This document shows positions 33,501-45,664 of a stretch of 64,000 nt of DNA, in pieces. A model generated the notes under the pieces. That model saw only the letters and a list, made by a program, of their open reading frames with translations, ran no database searches and had not been told where the DNA came from. Both the position numbers and the translations under genes were made by a program. Within the stretch, counting starts at the first letter, position 1, and every line of letters begins with the position of its first letter. The stretch comes from Anaspis maculata (lineage: Eukaryota; Arthropoda; Insecta; Coleoptera; Scraptiidae), in contig OX421963.1 of NCBI GenBank assembly GCA_949128115.1, positions 4,216,001-4,280,000 on the forward strand, written 5' to 3'.

Positions 33501-36380
33501 CAAGAGTTGTCAGCTATTTCTGGATAACTTAATAAGCTCTTGAAATTTTGGCAGATTCTTGCCTTAGCTTGGAAGATTTTGTGGAACTCTTTAAAAGTTT
33601 GTCGATATTTCATTACCCTACTACTAGAGCTTTATGCAAGTTATGCTTATATCAAAGTATATAGGCTCTTTCTAGATTTAAGTACAGCTTCTGAAAGCTG
33701 CCAGAATAGTTTGAAAGATAGTAGAGCTTTTTGAGAGCATTTTTCAATATTCTTTGGTGGTTTGTGGAACTTTTAGAAGTCTTCGAAAGCTTTCGTTTGC
33801 CTGACTTCAGCTTCAATTTGCTCAGCTTTCACGAGTTAGGTTTGTGAACGTTTTTAAGGGTCATAAGTTCAGCTTTTTAAGGTTGCTAGAGCTCAATGAG
33901 AGCTCTCACGAGCCCTTGCTAGCTTTGAATCTTGGTTCTGAGGGTTTTGAGAGCAGTTTAAAAGTTATCGGGAGCTGATAACATTTGACACTGTAAAAAT
34001 ATTCAATAGATTTTGGAAATCAGTAGACCTTTCAAAAAGTTATTTGCGATTCCTGGATGACTCAATAGTTCAGCTGTGAAGGTTTTGTGGAGCTTTCAGA
34101 AAGTTTTGCTGAATTTCAAGGGTTGAAAATTCAGATTTTTGGGGTATTAGAGCATCACGAAAATACCTAGCCAGCTTAAAATTTAGCTTTGAAGCCTTTT
34201 AAAGTTACTAGAAGCAGTTTACATCCAGCTTTCAAGAGCTACTACAGCGTTTTGGGTGTTATTCAATGTTTCTCAGTGGCTTATGAAGTTTCTCGAAGTT
34301 TTCGAAAGCTCTCATGTGCTCGAGTTCAGTTTTTAACAGTTGAACGTTTAAGACTTCGTGGAGAACTTCAAAACTGTGTCAAAGCTTTTGCGGGTCCAAA
34401 ATTCAGGTTTTGAACGCTACTCTATCTTCATTGAAGTAGTTACAAGCTTTCACTAGTTCTGAACTCAGCTTCTGGGAGTTATGGAAGCAACTTTAATACT
34501 TCCATAGAAGCTGTTCACAATTAGCTCTTAAGAGACACTGGAGCTTTCTCAAAAGTTATTACTTTTTCGTGGATATCTTACTAAGTTTTTGAAACTCTCA
34601 CAAATTTTCGCGTGGATCAACTGCAGGCGGTTGACGGTTGACAGCCAATGTGTGGACTGCAACTTTTGACGGTTAGTTTGGCTTGGAGGTTTTGTGAAGC
34701 TTTCCGGAAGCTTGTCAAAGCTCCCATTGGCTTTGAATTCAACTTTCAGGTGTTACTAGAGCTTCAGCGAAATAATATAAAAGTACGAGTACTTGCTGGA
34801 TTCAAGTTCGGCTTCAAATCTAGCTTCTAAGCCACAAGAAGCGGTTGACGCTCAGCTTCAGTTGAGTTTTCCGCCACTTCTAGGTGGTTTGTGAAGCTTT
34901 TTGAAAGCTTCCGGAAGCTTTCAATTCTTTGATTTTATCTAGTTTCAATCTGCTGATTAGCTTAACCTTCATGAGTTTGTGGAGCTTCTTTTTGAAAGTT
35001 TTCAAGAGCTTTTGCTCCGTTGACGTTCAGTTCTTGAGAGTTGAATTTAGCTTTCGAAGTTTTGTGGAGCTTATCGAAATTTTGTTGAAGCTCCCAATTC
35101 AGCTTTTGAGCTTTTAAGTTTGGCTTTTTCCACTAGAGTCTCATAATAAGCTCCAGTGAGATCTTGTCTGATTCAAGTCAAGCTTCTGGGAGTTAGATAC
35201 CTGCTGGAGTTGTTTGAAGGTCACGATGAGTTCCAAAAAGTTTAGAAACATAGCTCTTGTAAGCTTGGGGCTTTCAGCTTCTAGCTTTTTTAAAAAAATT
35301 CTGAGGGTTCTTCGAAGCTCTTGACGATTCCTTAAGTGGTTGAAATTCAGCTTTGGATAGCGGTTTCAACTTCTGAAACTCGACACAAACAAAAGTGTGT
35401 TGAAACTCTTATTGGGTATGTCAAATTTTGTTTTTGGGAGTTGTTAAAGCTCATTGGGAGCTCGCAACAGGCCCAGCAAATGCAAACTTTGGCTTCTGAG
35501 ACTAGTTGAGAAAGTTCAACGTCTACAATGAAGTCTTTTCAATTTTTATTTTGCTAGCTTGTGTTTATTTATTTCAGCTTTTGAGATCTCTTAGACTTTT
35601 TTGAAAGGTTTCTACTCTTGATAGTGTAATAATAACAGAGCTTCTTGAAGCATTGTTTGTGTGATCAAGAGGTTTTAAATGCATGTGGTCTCCATATTTT
35701 TTACAGAAGCACATTAAAAACTCTCACAAATTCCTGCTGTGCGGGTGAAAGTCTAGATTTTGAAAGTTATCGCAGCAGTTTGAAGGTAACAAATACCTTT
35801 TGATTGTGTTTCAGCTTTTGAGATTGGAAAGAATTGCGATCTCTTGCTGGTTCGAGATTTAGTTTCAGGAGCTAGATCTTTCTTAGCTTCTTGGGCTTAG
35901 TGCAGTTTTTGAGAAGTTTCTTAGGGTTTGAAGTTGTTCATGCCTGACTTGTAAGAGAAAGTGGAGCTTTGAATTATTCTTGAGCTTAAATTTCAAAAGT
36001 TAATAAAGCATGTCGGAAGTTATAAGGAGCTCTCACGTGCTTGAAATGTAACCGTGCAAAGTATTCAAGTTAGTTTCCTGGGTCGGGTCAAAATTCATTT
36101 TTTCTAATAACCGAATTTTCTTAAAAGCCATGATGGATGTACTTTGAAAACTGGTTTTCAACCTCACATCCTGAGACTCTGAGCTTTGTTCAATTTGTTG
36201 AAGCTTTCAAGAGATCCAAATTAGGCTTTTGATTGTTAGTAGAGCTTGACTTAATTTTTTTCATAAGTTTGAAAGAGGATATCTTGTACGTTCGAATGCA
36301 ACTTTGTCTTCTGTTTTTGAAAGCTCTTACGAGCTCTAACTAACCCCAGACTCCATCTTATTCGAAGCTTTCAGCTCAAA
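30541..36380. repeat. Degenerate AGCTTTC-rich array, 5.8 kb
   Basis: Continuous imperfect text made of AGCTC, AACTTTCAAAAGC, GAGCTTTC, TTGAAGC and similar words with no exact unit. Left of about 33.1 kb the strand is rich in AACTTTCAAA and CTGAA(A/T)TTG. Right of it, the complements dominate (TTTGAAAG, CAGCTTTTGAG, TTTGTGGAGCTTT), so the bias flips near the middle. No coding capacity beyond repeat-driven frames. The same vocabulary occurs at 0.56-1.13 and 39.1-39.7 kb. Confidence 0.65.
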
Positions 36381-37073
36381 AGGCACGTTACTATTGTCGA
36401 CACATCACCAATTTATAAACTTCACGGATCCAGTTACGCTCTTGAAATCGGGTAAGTACCTACTCAGCAGTGATATAGGTACATTTGATAGGTCCAGTCA
36501 GACAATGAGACTGGTACTTTTCTCTCGTTTGCGCCAAGACTCGGGTAACGCCGTTGAAAAAGTTAAATCGGGGACTACAATCATGTAAAACTATACTATC
36601 GCCAGTTACTCCCATTTGGAAATCCAAAATCAATTTCGAAAATAATTATTCCTGGTCCGATTTGCACCTTGTCATTTCATGGATCGAATCACGAGCCATA
36701 AGTGGAACCCTATTGTGTCAAATCGCGTCAGTTATATTCACAACAGAGCTTTTCCCGACAGATGGTTCCATGTCTAATCAGAACACAATCCCGCTGATTG
36801 TGCTTCTCGAGGCACAGAACTTCCGAATTACAAATTTGAGAATAGTGTGGTGTAAACGGGCATTTTATTGATCTGAGCGTCCTACCAACCGTTGGAGTCA
36901 TTTCAAAAAGGTAATCTCAGTTCAGATTATCATTGTTTCCCAAAGTTTTGTACCTATTTTGGAGCAATATTTGTTCAAAGTGGACAGTAAGTTTGCGCCC
37001 ATCTTTTTGGTATTCATGGGGGGGCCATTTTGAGTACCTATGTGGTAGAACATCAAATGCTAAGCAGAACAGC
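36381..37073. repeat. Dispersed repeat, copy 1 (core 36570-36850), plus orientation
   Basis: Phrases ACTCCCATTTGGAAATCCAA and AATCAATTTC, then GAACACAATCC, GATTGTGCT and GAGGCACAGAAC, recur inverted at 39.88-40.05 kb. Here about 120 bases (36650-36770) separate the two shared blocks and are missing there. The encoded peptides share an I(P)LIVLxEAQN word, but no protein family is recognised. Confidence 0.5.
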
Positions 37074-38153
37074 AAAGGACCCCGCACGATTCTCATGGAG
37101 AATGGCTCCCGGTTAAATTCTCTGAATTTTTGATATGTTGTAGCTCATGAGATACTAATCAAATACCGTGAACCCCAAACTCAAATAATGGACAGTTTTT
37201 TACCCACAGGGGGTTGAAGTTGGAGGTTTTGACGGCTTCAAAATGATATTATGACGTTGATAAAAGCTTTTTATTTGGTTTCTCTTCAAGTTGTGTTTCA
37301 TGCTAAATGTATTTATTTGACAGAAAAATATCAACCCCCTCCTCCACCCCCAACCCCTATCTACCATCATAAAATTCGAGATTACTCCAAAGAACCATGC
37401 GGATGGCTTCTGTGATTTAAATTATGAATTTTGACATAAAAATTATTTCCTACCCCTAATGTTGGGGTGCCGATTTTCCAATTTCCCTGGGTTGATTTGA
37501 CTGAATTTTTGGTATGTGTACTTCTAATTCTGCTGAACAAAAAGTTTTCATGCCAAAACTTATTCCTATGGACAGTTTTTGTTCTACAGGGGACTGAAGT
37601 TGAAGATTTGAGAGCATAAATATTGAACTTCAGTCGCCTGCAGAACCAAAACTGTTCATAGGAATAAGTTTTGGTATGAGCTTTTTGTTCAGCAGAATTA
37701 GAAATACACAATACCAAAAATTCAGCCAAATTAACCGAGGAAATTTGGAAAATCGGCACCCCAACATTAGGGGTGGAAAATAATTTTAATGTCAAAATTC
37801 ATAATTTAAATCACAGAAGCCATCCGCAGGGTTTTTGGGAGTAATCTCGAATTTTATGATGGTAGATAGGGGTTGGGGGTGGAGGAGGGGGTTGATATTT
37901 TTCTGTCAAATAAATACATTCAGCATGAAACACAACTTGAAGAGAAACCAAATAAAAAGCTTTTATCAACGTCGTAATATCATTTTGAAGCCGTCAAAAC
38001 CTCCAACTTCAACCCCCTGTGGGTGAAAAACTGTCCATTATTTGAGTTTGGGGTTCACGGTATTTGATTAGTATCTCATGAGCTACAACATATCAAAAAT
38101 TCAGAGAATTTAACCGGGAGCCATTTTCCATAAGAATCGTGCGGGGTCCTTTT
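37074..38153. mobile_element. AAAGGACCCC palindrome, copy 2 (1.08 kb)
   Basis: Same ends, arm order and centre as copy 1 at 20935-22035 (AAAGGACCCCGCACGATTCT ... AGAATCGTGCGGGGTCCTTT). Here it stands alone in non-palindromic surroundings, showing that it is an independent mobile unit. No convincing target duplication is visible (left flank GAACAGC, right flank TCGGGACG). Confidence 0.85.
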
Positions 38154-39110
38154 CGGGACGTTTATATGTTTCTTAGGATTTGGTCTAATTTTATAAAGCT
38201 TCACTTATATTGCCTGTACTAAAGCAATCTCTCGAGTAATTCGAAGATGAAGAGCCAAAGTACAATCGCACAGCCACGAAGCGTATTCTCAGTTCCTCTG
38301 TTATTGAGTTACTTATCCTATACCTGCTTCATTCCAGATTGCACAATAAAGATATTCTTTGTTTTATCACAAACATAAAATAATTTATGGTGTTTCCATC
38401 GCGTTTCTCAACTCGAATTTCCAGGAGGTAAAACGAAATTTGACAAAAACGATTTGGTTAGGGCCTGACGCGTTAAAAACGTCTTATTCTTTCGGTTAAC
38501 TTGAATTTATCGTGTCGTATCGTATAAAATATTCGAAAACAGTATCCCGTCGTCGGGGATATTCAGTGTGATATTTACGGCCAGCATTTAAATACACATT
38601 CGAAAGACATAATATAATGCGCATTAAAAATTTTAATGACCCATGAAACGCGGAGGCGTTAAAAACAACCACCGATGCCGTGTGACCAACGCTAACGCGA
38701 GGATGTAATCCGTGCTTTCTGTGTGTTGAAATATAGTAGTTAATAAAGTTTGGTGTATATTATGTGTTTCGCGTTATATAAGTCTATTATGGCGAAACAC
38801 AACCTCAAAAATGTTACGAGTTTTACGTTTGATGGCTTACGGATATGTACATTCCTGTCTTCAAAGTGCACTATAACCGCCAGCTCTCGTTTACGATTGG
38901 CGCGGAGGGAACGTGCATCGCGTATTATAACGCTTATCAGACCGAGCAGTTTGGTTTACTGGCACGCCTGGGGAGCTTTCTCCAATTATTTCATCACATC
39001 TTGACGTTTTCGGCAATTAAACATTCGCAGAGATTCAAGCACAAGAATTTCATGTCTCACTTTGTTTGCTGAAAAAGCAAGGCAAAAATGCAGCTAGAAC
39101 GTAGGCCACC
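38154..39110. other. Single-copy-looking, CpG-containing intergenic DNA
   Basis: Contains no repeat seen elsewhere in the window. Two overlapping plus frames (38750-39004 and 38845-39072) are in different phases and match nothing known. Possibly conserved non-coding sequence. Confidence 0.4.
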
Positions 39111-39720
39111 AACGCATCTGTTATCAACTTGAATGACGCAGCTGCAGCGGCAAGTTTAAACATCTCAAGAGTTCTTTATAACGTTCAGGAGTTTTTGTAA
39201 CTCTTTCTGTTTATAACTGCTATAAAAAACTTATTTTTGGAAGACCCAGGTGTAAGTTTCAACCAAGAATTCCGAAGAGATTCAATGCCTATCTACAAGA
39301 AGCTTCACCAAATTTTTAGAACTGATGTGATGCTTTGAAAGCTCGATTTGATAAGAAGTAAGAGTTTACAAGGGATTCTGACTTAGTAACTCCCAAACAC
39401 TGTGTTTCGATTCCTCGAAAGCTCTAAATAATGCATATGAAGCTTCAAACCAAGTCTTAGTAAGTAACTCTCAGAATATTATGAACAATGAATGCACAAG
39501 AGCTTTGCAGAACTTCCAAGAAGCTTAGGAACTTCCAAAGTTCTCATCAAGCTTAAATGACTCTCAAAGTTTTCAAAGTGCCGACTGGTCAGCGGAAACA
39601 GATAAGATAACGGGGTGAGAGGACGCGAGTTCAAACTAGTCTGAATTTGAGATGAAATGAGCTCTATGAATGTGAGCAATGCTTCCAGAGTCACGCTTCA
39701 AGATGATATTTCACAATTTT
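39111..39720. repeat. AGCTT-rich degenerate array, third patch
   Basis: AAGCTTCA, AGCTCTGAA and ACTCTCAAAG words, as in the 30.5-kb array, in the left-half strand orientation. Confidence 0.5.
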
Positions 39721-41525
39721 TTTTTTATGTGAAAATTCCACTGGAGGCGGAGCTTAGATGACCAAACATGATTTCCGTTGCTCAAGCAGATTGTAATTAT
39801 CAAAACCCGAATATAAGATCAATAGAAAAACGTCCGGAAAAACCATTCGCTGCTGCAGTCTAATTGAATCTTGCCATCATAAAGAACGATGTGATAATTT
39901 GGCAGTTCTGAGCCTCAGGGAGCACAATCGGCAGGATTGTGTTCATAGTGACCGTGAGCAAAATAATTTTTGAAATTGATTTTGGATTCCAAAGTGGGAG
40001 TATCTGACAAAAGCACATGATGAGTTTGGTCTGGGAATCGTTATTAAATCGGGAAATGCCTGAGAATTCTGGACTGGAAGAGAAAGCGCGCGTGGGAGAA
40101 AGTTGTCCAACCTGATTTGAACTGAGTGAATAAATAGGTGCTGAAATGGTGCCTATGATGTGAATCGTTCGACAGGACATTTGACAGGTGTCATTTGAAA
40201 GGTGACAGCTGCCATAGGTGTAAAATCTGACGAAGTGATAGATGAGAAAGCGCAGGATATTTTGTTTCAGTTTCACTACGTAGGGTTCAGGCTACTGTGT
40301 TTTGGCTACTTTTGGGTCAAGCCACAAGTCTGAATATCTCTAGGTAAGAAATTCGACAATTGCGCATGCGTAGTACTCATCAGAATAGTGCGTCCACTTG
40401 ATTTACCTAGCATACAACATACAACACAACAACCATTCTTTACGTTATCTGGTAATTTCACTCACATTTCAGCAATTAGAAATCTTTCAATGCGCTTGCA
40501 ACATCATCTAGATAAATAAATACATGGGCAGCCTTGTAGCAATCTTCAATTGCAAAGTTACAAACTGTTGCATTGAATCTTGTAGTTTTATCTCCCACTG
40601 CCTTGAAAGACGCAAATATTTTCATTAGTCTTGCTTCTTAACAGCTGATGAAGTCGGATCGCCAATCTGCTTTCAACTCCTGGACTTTTCACCTGGCATA
40701 ATTAATTTGTTGCCAAAATTCATTTCAAATGTTGTTGAAATGAACTAAGTTGGACAATCTATTTCAGCAGTTTTATCAATTTTCGTATCAGTCTGCAGGG
40801 TTGACTTCAACAATTATTATATTGTCACAAAACGTCATGTGATTGTAGATAAATTACTTAGTCTCAACACAATTTCTTCGGAATAATTGGTATTACCAAC
40901 ATCTGAAATCACGCTGTTATTGGCTGAATTTTCTCGTGAAAACCACGATCCAAATCACCCGTTAGTTCATTTTATTTTTATTTTCAAGCAATTGACGGAT
41001 ATTGAATATCTTTTTGGAGCACGTCTCCACATTTTCAACTCGCAGAACTCACTAAACAGTAACCGAGAAGGATCAACTCAATTTCATAAAATATGAAGCG
41101 CAGATCTAGTTTTCCAATACTGCTCAGACACATTGATCCAATTTTCGATCCAGAGATATTTGGACCAATGACTTGACCATGGAAAAGTAGCCCAAACTCG
41201 CTAGATGAAATCCACTCCACCTCTCTTCACCTACATGAGGTTTTGGACATTTCTCTGATGCTTTTTGATGATGTTACGTGTAACAAGCAGGATGGAATCA
41301 GAGCATAAGAATGTCGACTCCTTCCACTTTTCTCAAACGTATGCAAGAATTCCGAAACATTTGGATGGAGATAACACGAATTTGCTCGTATCAATCAGAC
41401 AGAATGAAATGAATCTGTGTTTTGTATACGATGTGCAATCGAATATAACTTTTTGAAATTTCAAAAGAATGTGTAGGGAATGCTGGCTATCAAGATTGGA
41501 CCCGTGAAAATTCCCATGAATTATG
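39721..41525. other. Intergenic DNA including dispersed repeat copy 2 (39880-40270, minus)
   Basis: Minus-strand 40276-39860 carries the second copy of the 36.57-36.85-kb repeat, uninterrupted by the extra 120 bases, and is open for 138 codons without a recognisable domain. The rest (40.3-41.5 kb) is AT-rich with short frames in conflicting phases. I see no gene. Confidence 0.45.
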
Positions 41526-41800
41526 ATATTGTAATGTAACCCCCTTTTTCGATGTTATTGCTGTAGTGTATCCTGGTCACGGCACCATTCTGTAATGTAA
41601 CGTAGTTTTCGATGTTCGGCTGTGATCGTCGTTGTCCCTTCCCTTCTTGACGTTGTTTACCTTTCACCTACGTTGTGTGGAGTTCTTACTCGAGATGAGA
41701 ATGTGTCGTCGGGGATGAGGTTTGATTCTTGAATGAAACGCGAATGAAATGCAAGCAAAATGAATGTTTTATTGGAAATCAATTGCAAAGTTTTGAATGG
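41526..41800 (+). repeat. Dispersed repeat B, copy 1
   Basis: About 230 bases, from GTGTATCCTGGTCACGGCAC to AAACGCGAATGAAATGCAAG, recur inverted at 52655-52890. Copy 1 also has an internal duplication: TGTAATGTAAC...CGATGTT near 41534 and 41593. It could be part of an LTR or another element end, but no TG/CA boundary could be fixed. Confidence 0.6.
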
Positions 41801-42671
41801 ATTTGTTTCTTTTCTCAAAACACCTCACAACAAGGAATTGACAGTGATAAAATGACACAACATGAATAAAGAACAACAAAAACACGAACAAATGAAACAA
41901 GAGAAATCATCACAAATTATTTAAACAATGCATGAATTTAAAACAATGGAATGAACACAAAATCAGATTAACAAAACAAAACAAGAAATCATGAAACATG
42001 TCAAACTGTCAATTTAATCGCAAAGAAAAAGTGACGTATTCGCTGACAGGCACACCTGGGAAGAACACGTCAAAGAAACCCATGCGTATTGCCTGGTTGA
42101 TTGCTAGAAAAATCCCTTCCCAAAAGATCTGGACAAAAGTTGAGTGTGAATGAGTCATGATGAAATGACAGAGAAGTCACTCCAGTGATGCATCGATCAA
42201 GCCAGCGTGAATCGGTGCTTGAACCTCTTTGAAATGTTTGCTTCGTTTACAAGTTATTTACGTAACAACAAAAGAAAACTCGCTCGCTCACGCTTTGAGC
42301 GCTGAGCAATTAATTTTTCACTTTACAAAGAAAAGAAGTCAAATTGATAGATGAATAAACAGTGAAGAAACGATTGGTGAACAAATAAATAAATCAGTAA
42401 ATAAATAAACAAGACACAAATGATAAGTAAACAAGTGGATAAATCAGCAAGAAACAAATGCGAGATAAATAAGTGGATACATAAACAAGAAACAGGTGAG
42501 AGATAAATAAGTGGAGAAATTGAAAGTTGGTTATACCCTTTGTAAGCAATTGGAAGGAAGAAGTATCTATAACGCATTTGCCCGAAATTATCCAGAAGTT
42601 ACCCATTACAAACCCCACAGATACATACATACAAAACAGAAGAAGAATTAGTAAACAGTACAAGCAAGGGT
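41801..42671. other. A-rich intergenic DNA with a TAAATAAA-type minisatellite
   Basis: 41.8-42.3 kb is A-rich, with no gene. From about 42340 to 42520 imperfect units of GATAAATAAGTGGATAAATC, AGCAAGAAACA and AATAAATAAA follow one another. Minus-strand frames over it (Y/L/S-rich) are products of the repeat. Confidence 0.5.
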
Positions 42672-43248
42672 GCGGCGACTCGAGCCAACCTGTGGCCCTC
42701 TCTTCGTCGCCGACTTAGTTGGAATTGAAACCCCAACGTGAATCGAAGAGGTAAATTTGGAGTCAGATGTACTTTAGTGACATCCTGAGGGGATGGACAA
42801 GGAATTCTCATGAAGCCTATTTTTGATAAGGCCCACACGTGGGATCAACCCACTCAGGTGCCTGCCGGTGAGAGGGCCGAACAGTCCTCCCATCATACTG
42901 AACAGAGCGGGTAACAGCAAAAGAAGTGGAAGCACTCCTTTAACATTGAGAGTGTCTACATTCGTTTCCGAAGGTAAACACTTGTTTTCGTTCAAATGCA
43001 AGATAAGTGACATTCACAGTTGAGCTTGTGAATGGACATTGTCGGTACCATCGAGGAACGAAAATTGCAACCACAATCATTGGACACTTACACTGCTTCC
43101 ATACTCCATTCGAGTCCCACCATTCAACGTACGCATTCTTGGTGAGTAGGTTCCGTGATACCACCGAATATGTTTATAAATAAATATGCCCGTCGAATCA
43201 GGGCAGTAAAAAGAAACAAACCCGAGTCTGAAGCAGCGGCAAAAGGAT
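42672..43248 (-). pseudogene. Non-LTR element 5' fragment (5' UTR and ORF1 N-terminus), copy 1
   Basis: The minus-strand frame from 43013 reads MSLILHLNENKCLPSETN, a hydrophobic LPLLLLLPAL stretch, then GLIPRVGLIKNRLHENSLS and IPSGCH before a TAA. Beyond that, KFTSSIHVGVSIPTK and KRGPQVGS follow in frame. The same peptide (LLLLLPAL..., GLIPRVGLI, RLHESSLSIPSG, IHVGVSIPNK, KRGPQAGS) occurs in copy 2 at 52.4-51.8 kb. Both copies share the 5' boundary CCATCC(C)TTTAGCCGC (43248 and 52658), suggesting a true element start. Copy 1 stops matching at 42672. Confidence 0.75.
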
Positions 43249-45664
43249 GGGAGACAAATGTGGCGATTCCCAAAAAAAACAACATTTCACAAACGCTCCG
43301 TTACACTAGGCAAACCATTAGCCGACAGGATTTCTTTTAAATAACAGAGTATCTACAGAATGCCACCCTCCACAGAATTGCATCATAAGTAGGAACAGCA
43401 AGGGATCACGTTAAACATTTTGCAAAAGAGATAACATAATTCCCCCCAAATAAGAAACGGTTAGTAGACTCAACAAGGCAGAGTCATACAAGCAGGTGAA
43501 CCCCCCCCCAGGACAAGGAGAAGCGCGCAAGTCCCTTTTCCTTCCTTTACTTTAATGTATAACCTGATAATGAACAATGAAATGAAAATGAATCATAAAA
43601 GTACTGTTCTCTACTTAGCGGCTGATTTTGGCGTAGCAGAGTTCCTTTTTGTCGTCTTACTGTTTGTGACGTAACTTGTGGAAAGAAACAATTAATGAAA
43701 CCTCGAAATACGCGCGCAGCGCAGTTCGCAGGCCACGTCATTTGTGGGCCAAGTGTACATCCACTTGATTTCCGGATTTTGACGTCAACATTGAGATCAT
43801 TTGGGAGTAGATAAATCACACAAAATTTAAAGCTGTGCGAAGCACCTTGATTTCAAAGGGGAAAGCGGCGGGTTATGCAAGCCCGTTGATAACAAAGAGA
43901 ACAAAGGATTTCGGGTTATGTACAATAATTTCGCGGACAAAATAGGTATCAAAATGCATGAGTTGGTGAGTGAGTGGAAGCCAAAATTACGATACAATAA
44001 TTAAAGAAAGACCGACCTTAGAGTTGTAAAAACCACGCACTCTTGATGCACTGAAAATCACGTGTTCTTCACCACCACAGCTGATCCTCTTCTCTGCCTG
44101 CGGCTGCCGCCCGGCTCGCCTAGCGCCATCTCCCTCTCCCCGCGGCAAACGCTACCGACGTCAACGACCGTACCTACTTCAGGTACCAACGTATAAACAA
44201 AACCAAGGGGGAATACCACAATATTGACTCTGGTCGATACCGCTCCCAGTTTCAAGTAACCATAATGTTGGATCAACTGATGGAAGGTCAACAATTGAAA
44301 TAATTCAATCTTGTTCCATTTAATTACCAGAAATTTCTCCGCTATCTCTCAGTGGGATTGTATAAGTAAATTTTTGGTTCTCTCAGTCTCCCCATAAGTT
44401 TTTTGTAAAGATGTTTATTTCTACTGACCGGTTTCGAGGGCCTCTGGTCTCTTCTCTTAGAGTATGTACAGGAGAAATAAAATATAACAATGCAAATGGA
44501 ATGGAAATATGACAGTACATACCAAAAAGTGAATGCAGAAAGAGATGAAAAGTCGATATTCGAAGACACAAGGGGGCTCAGTGTAGCAAACCGGGCCTTA
44601 TTAGCTTGGTTTCCCCTACTCGGGATTTCTTTTGAATGATTGCTGGAGCCTAACTGTTCTTGTTGTAACCCAACTGCTATTTTTCTACAGTTAATTCGAA
44701 TTATGAGAGAGATTCGGAACTAAATTACGACCGCCTTTTCCCCTGTTAAACATACCGATGCTTTAACGTAATGAATGAGTCAACTAGACGGCTGAATTGT
44801 TCCTTAAAAAAACTTAACGCTCATCACATGTCAGACTGAACAAACATCCATGGGCAGATTTCAGCGTTGCAAAGAACTGGACCCCCCAAAAAGGTCCGCT
44901 CTTATTGGTCCGTGGGACCACGCGGTGAAAAGATAACCAAAGATGATAAATAGGTCCCACTTGACTTTCCCAGAGACTTCCGACCCAACTTTGAACTGAG
45001 CTGCATTTCGTTGCAGACCGCGCCGCGGTTAAATTCAATTACTAATTTATTTATGATTAATGACTGAAGTCATTAAGTTTCTAAGACTCGGATGTGTCGG
45101 CGGAACCGTCCAAGTTTGGCGGTCCCTCCCAGTAAAATTTCGAAATATTGAGTGGTCAAAGTTCCACAATTCTACTGTAAAATCACGCGCGAGAAATCAA
45201 TTAAATTCTTTCCCTTGTACTAGACGGGAAATCGACGCGTTAACAGTGCATATTGAATCCCCATGCTCAAGCCGATGCGTTATAAAATTTGAATTTTTCA
45301 AGATACGCGAAGACGCGTTCCTTCGTAACGTGCAACCTATTCGCCCCAAAGACATGACCCCTGTGTTCTTCGCAAGTGAACTCTGTTGAAACCCAGAGTG
45401 GAACGCAAAAATTGGAGTCTTTATAAGTGTGATGTCACCGCATATAAGGTAAAATCTATCAAATTAATATCCTCACGGATGAAGATTGAGTCACCCGCAA
45501 TAATGATCATCTGCCATGACTTCATCTCTCATACTAGTGAAATCCCCCTCTCTCTCTCTCTTGTATCTCCACTTACGTCATGTGCACGAGCTATGACGGA
45601 TGAACGCCAATATGGCGTCGCGACAGTTGTTGCATCACCCTCTCTTATTCTAAATGTATTAAAG
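43249..45664. other. Mostly single-copy-looking intergenic DNA
   Basis: Contains a C10-like run near 43500, a GC-rich patch at 44.08-44.17 kb, a PLE-like word at 44.4 kb (separate entry) and a short CT microsatellite near 45549. Frames such as 45060-45389 (109 codons) and 45386-45721 match no family and lack splice context. Confidence 0.4.
44395..44480 (-). repeat. Possible Penelope-type terminal repeat fragment
   Basis: ACTGACCGGTTTCGAGGGCC, then a self-complementary GGCCTCTGGTC and CTTCTCTTAGAGTATGTACA, has the same layout as the PLE terminal segments at 14.28 and 25.0 kb (GACCGGTTTCG, short hairpin, TTGTACA). No RT lies next to it. Confidence 0.4.
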
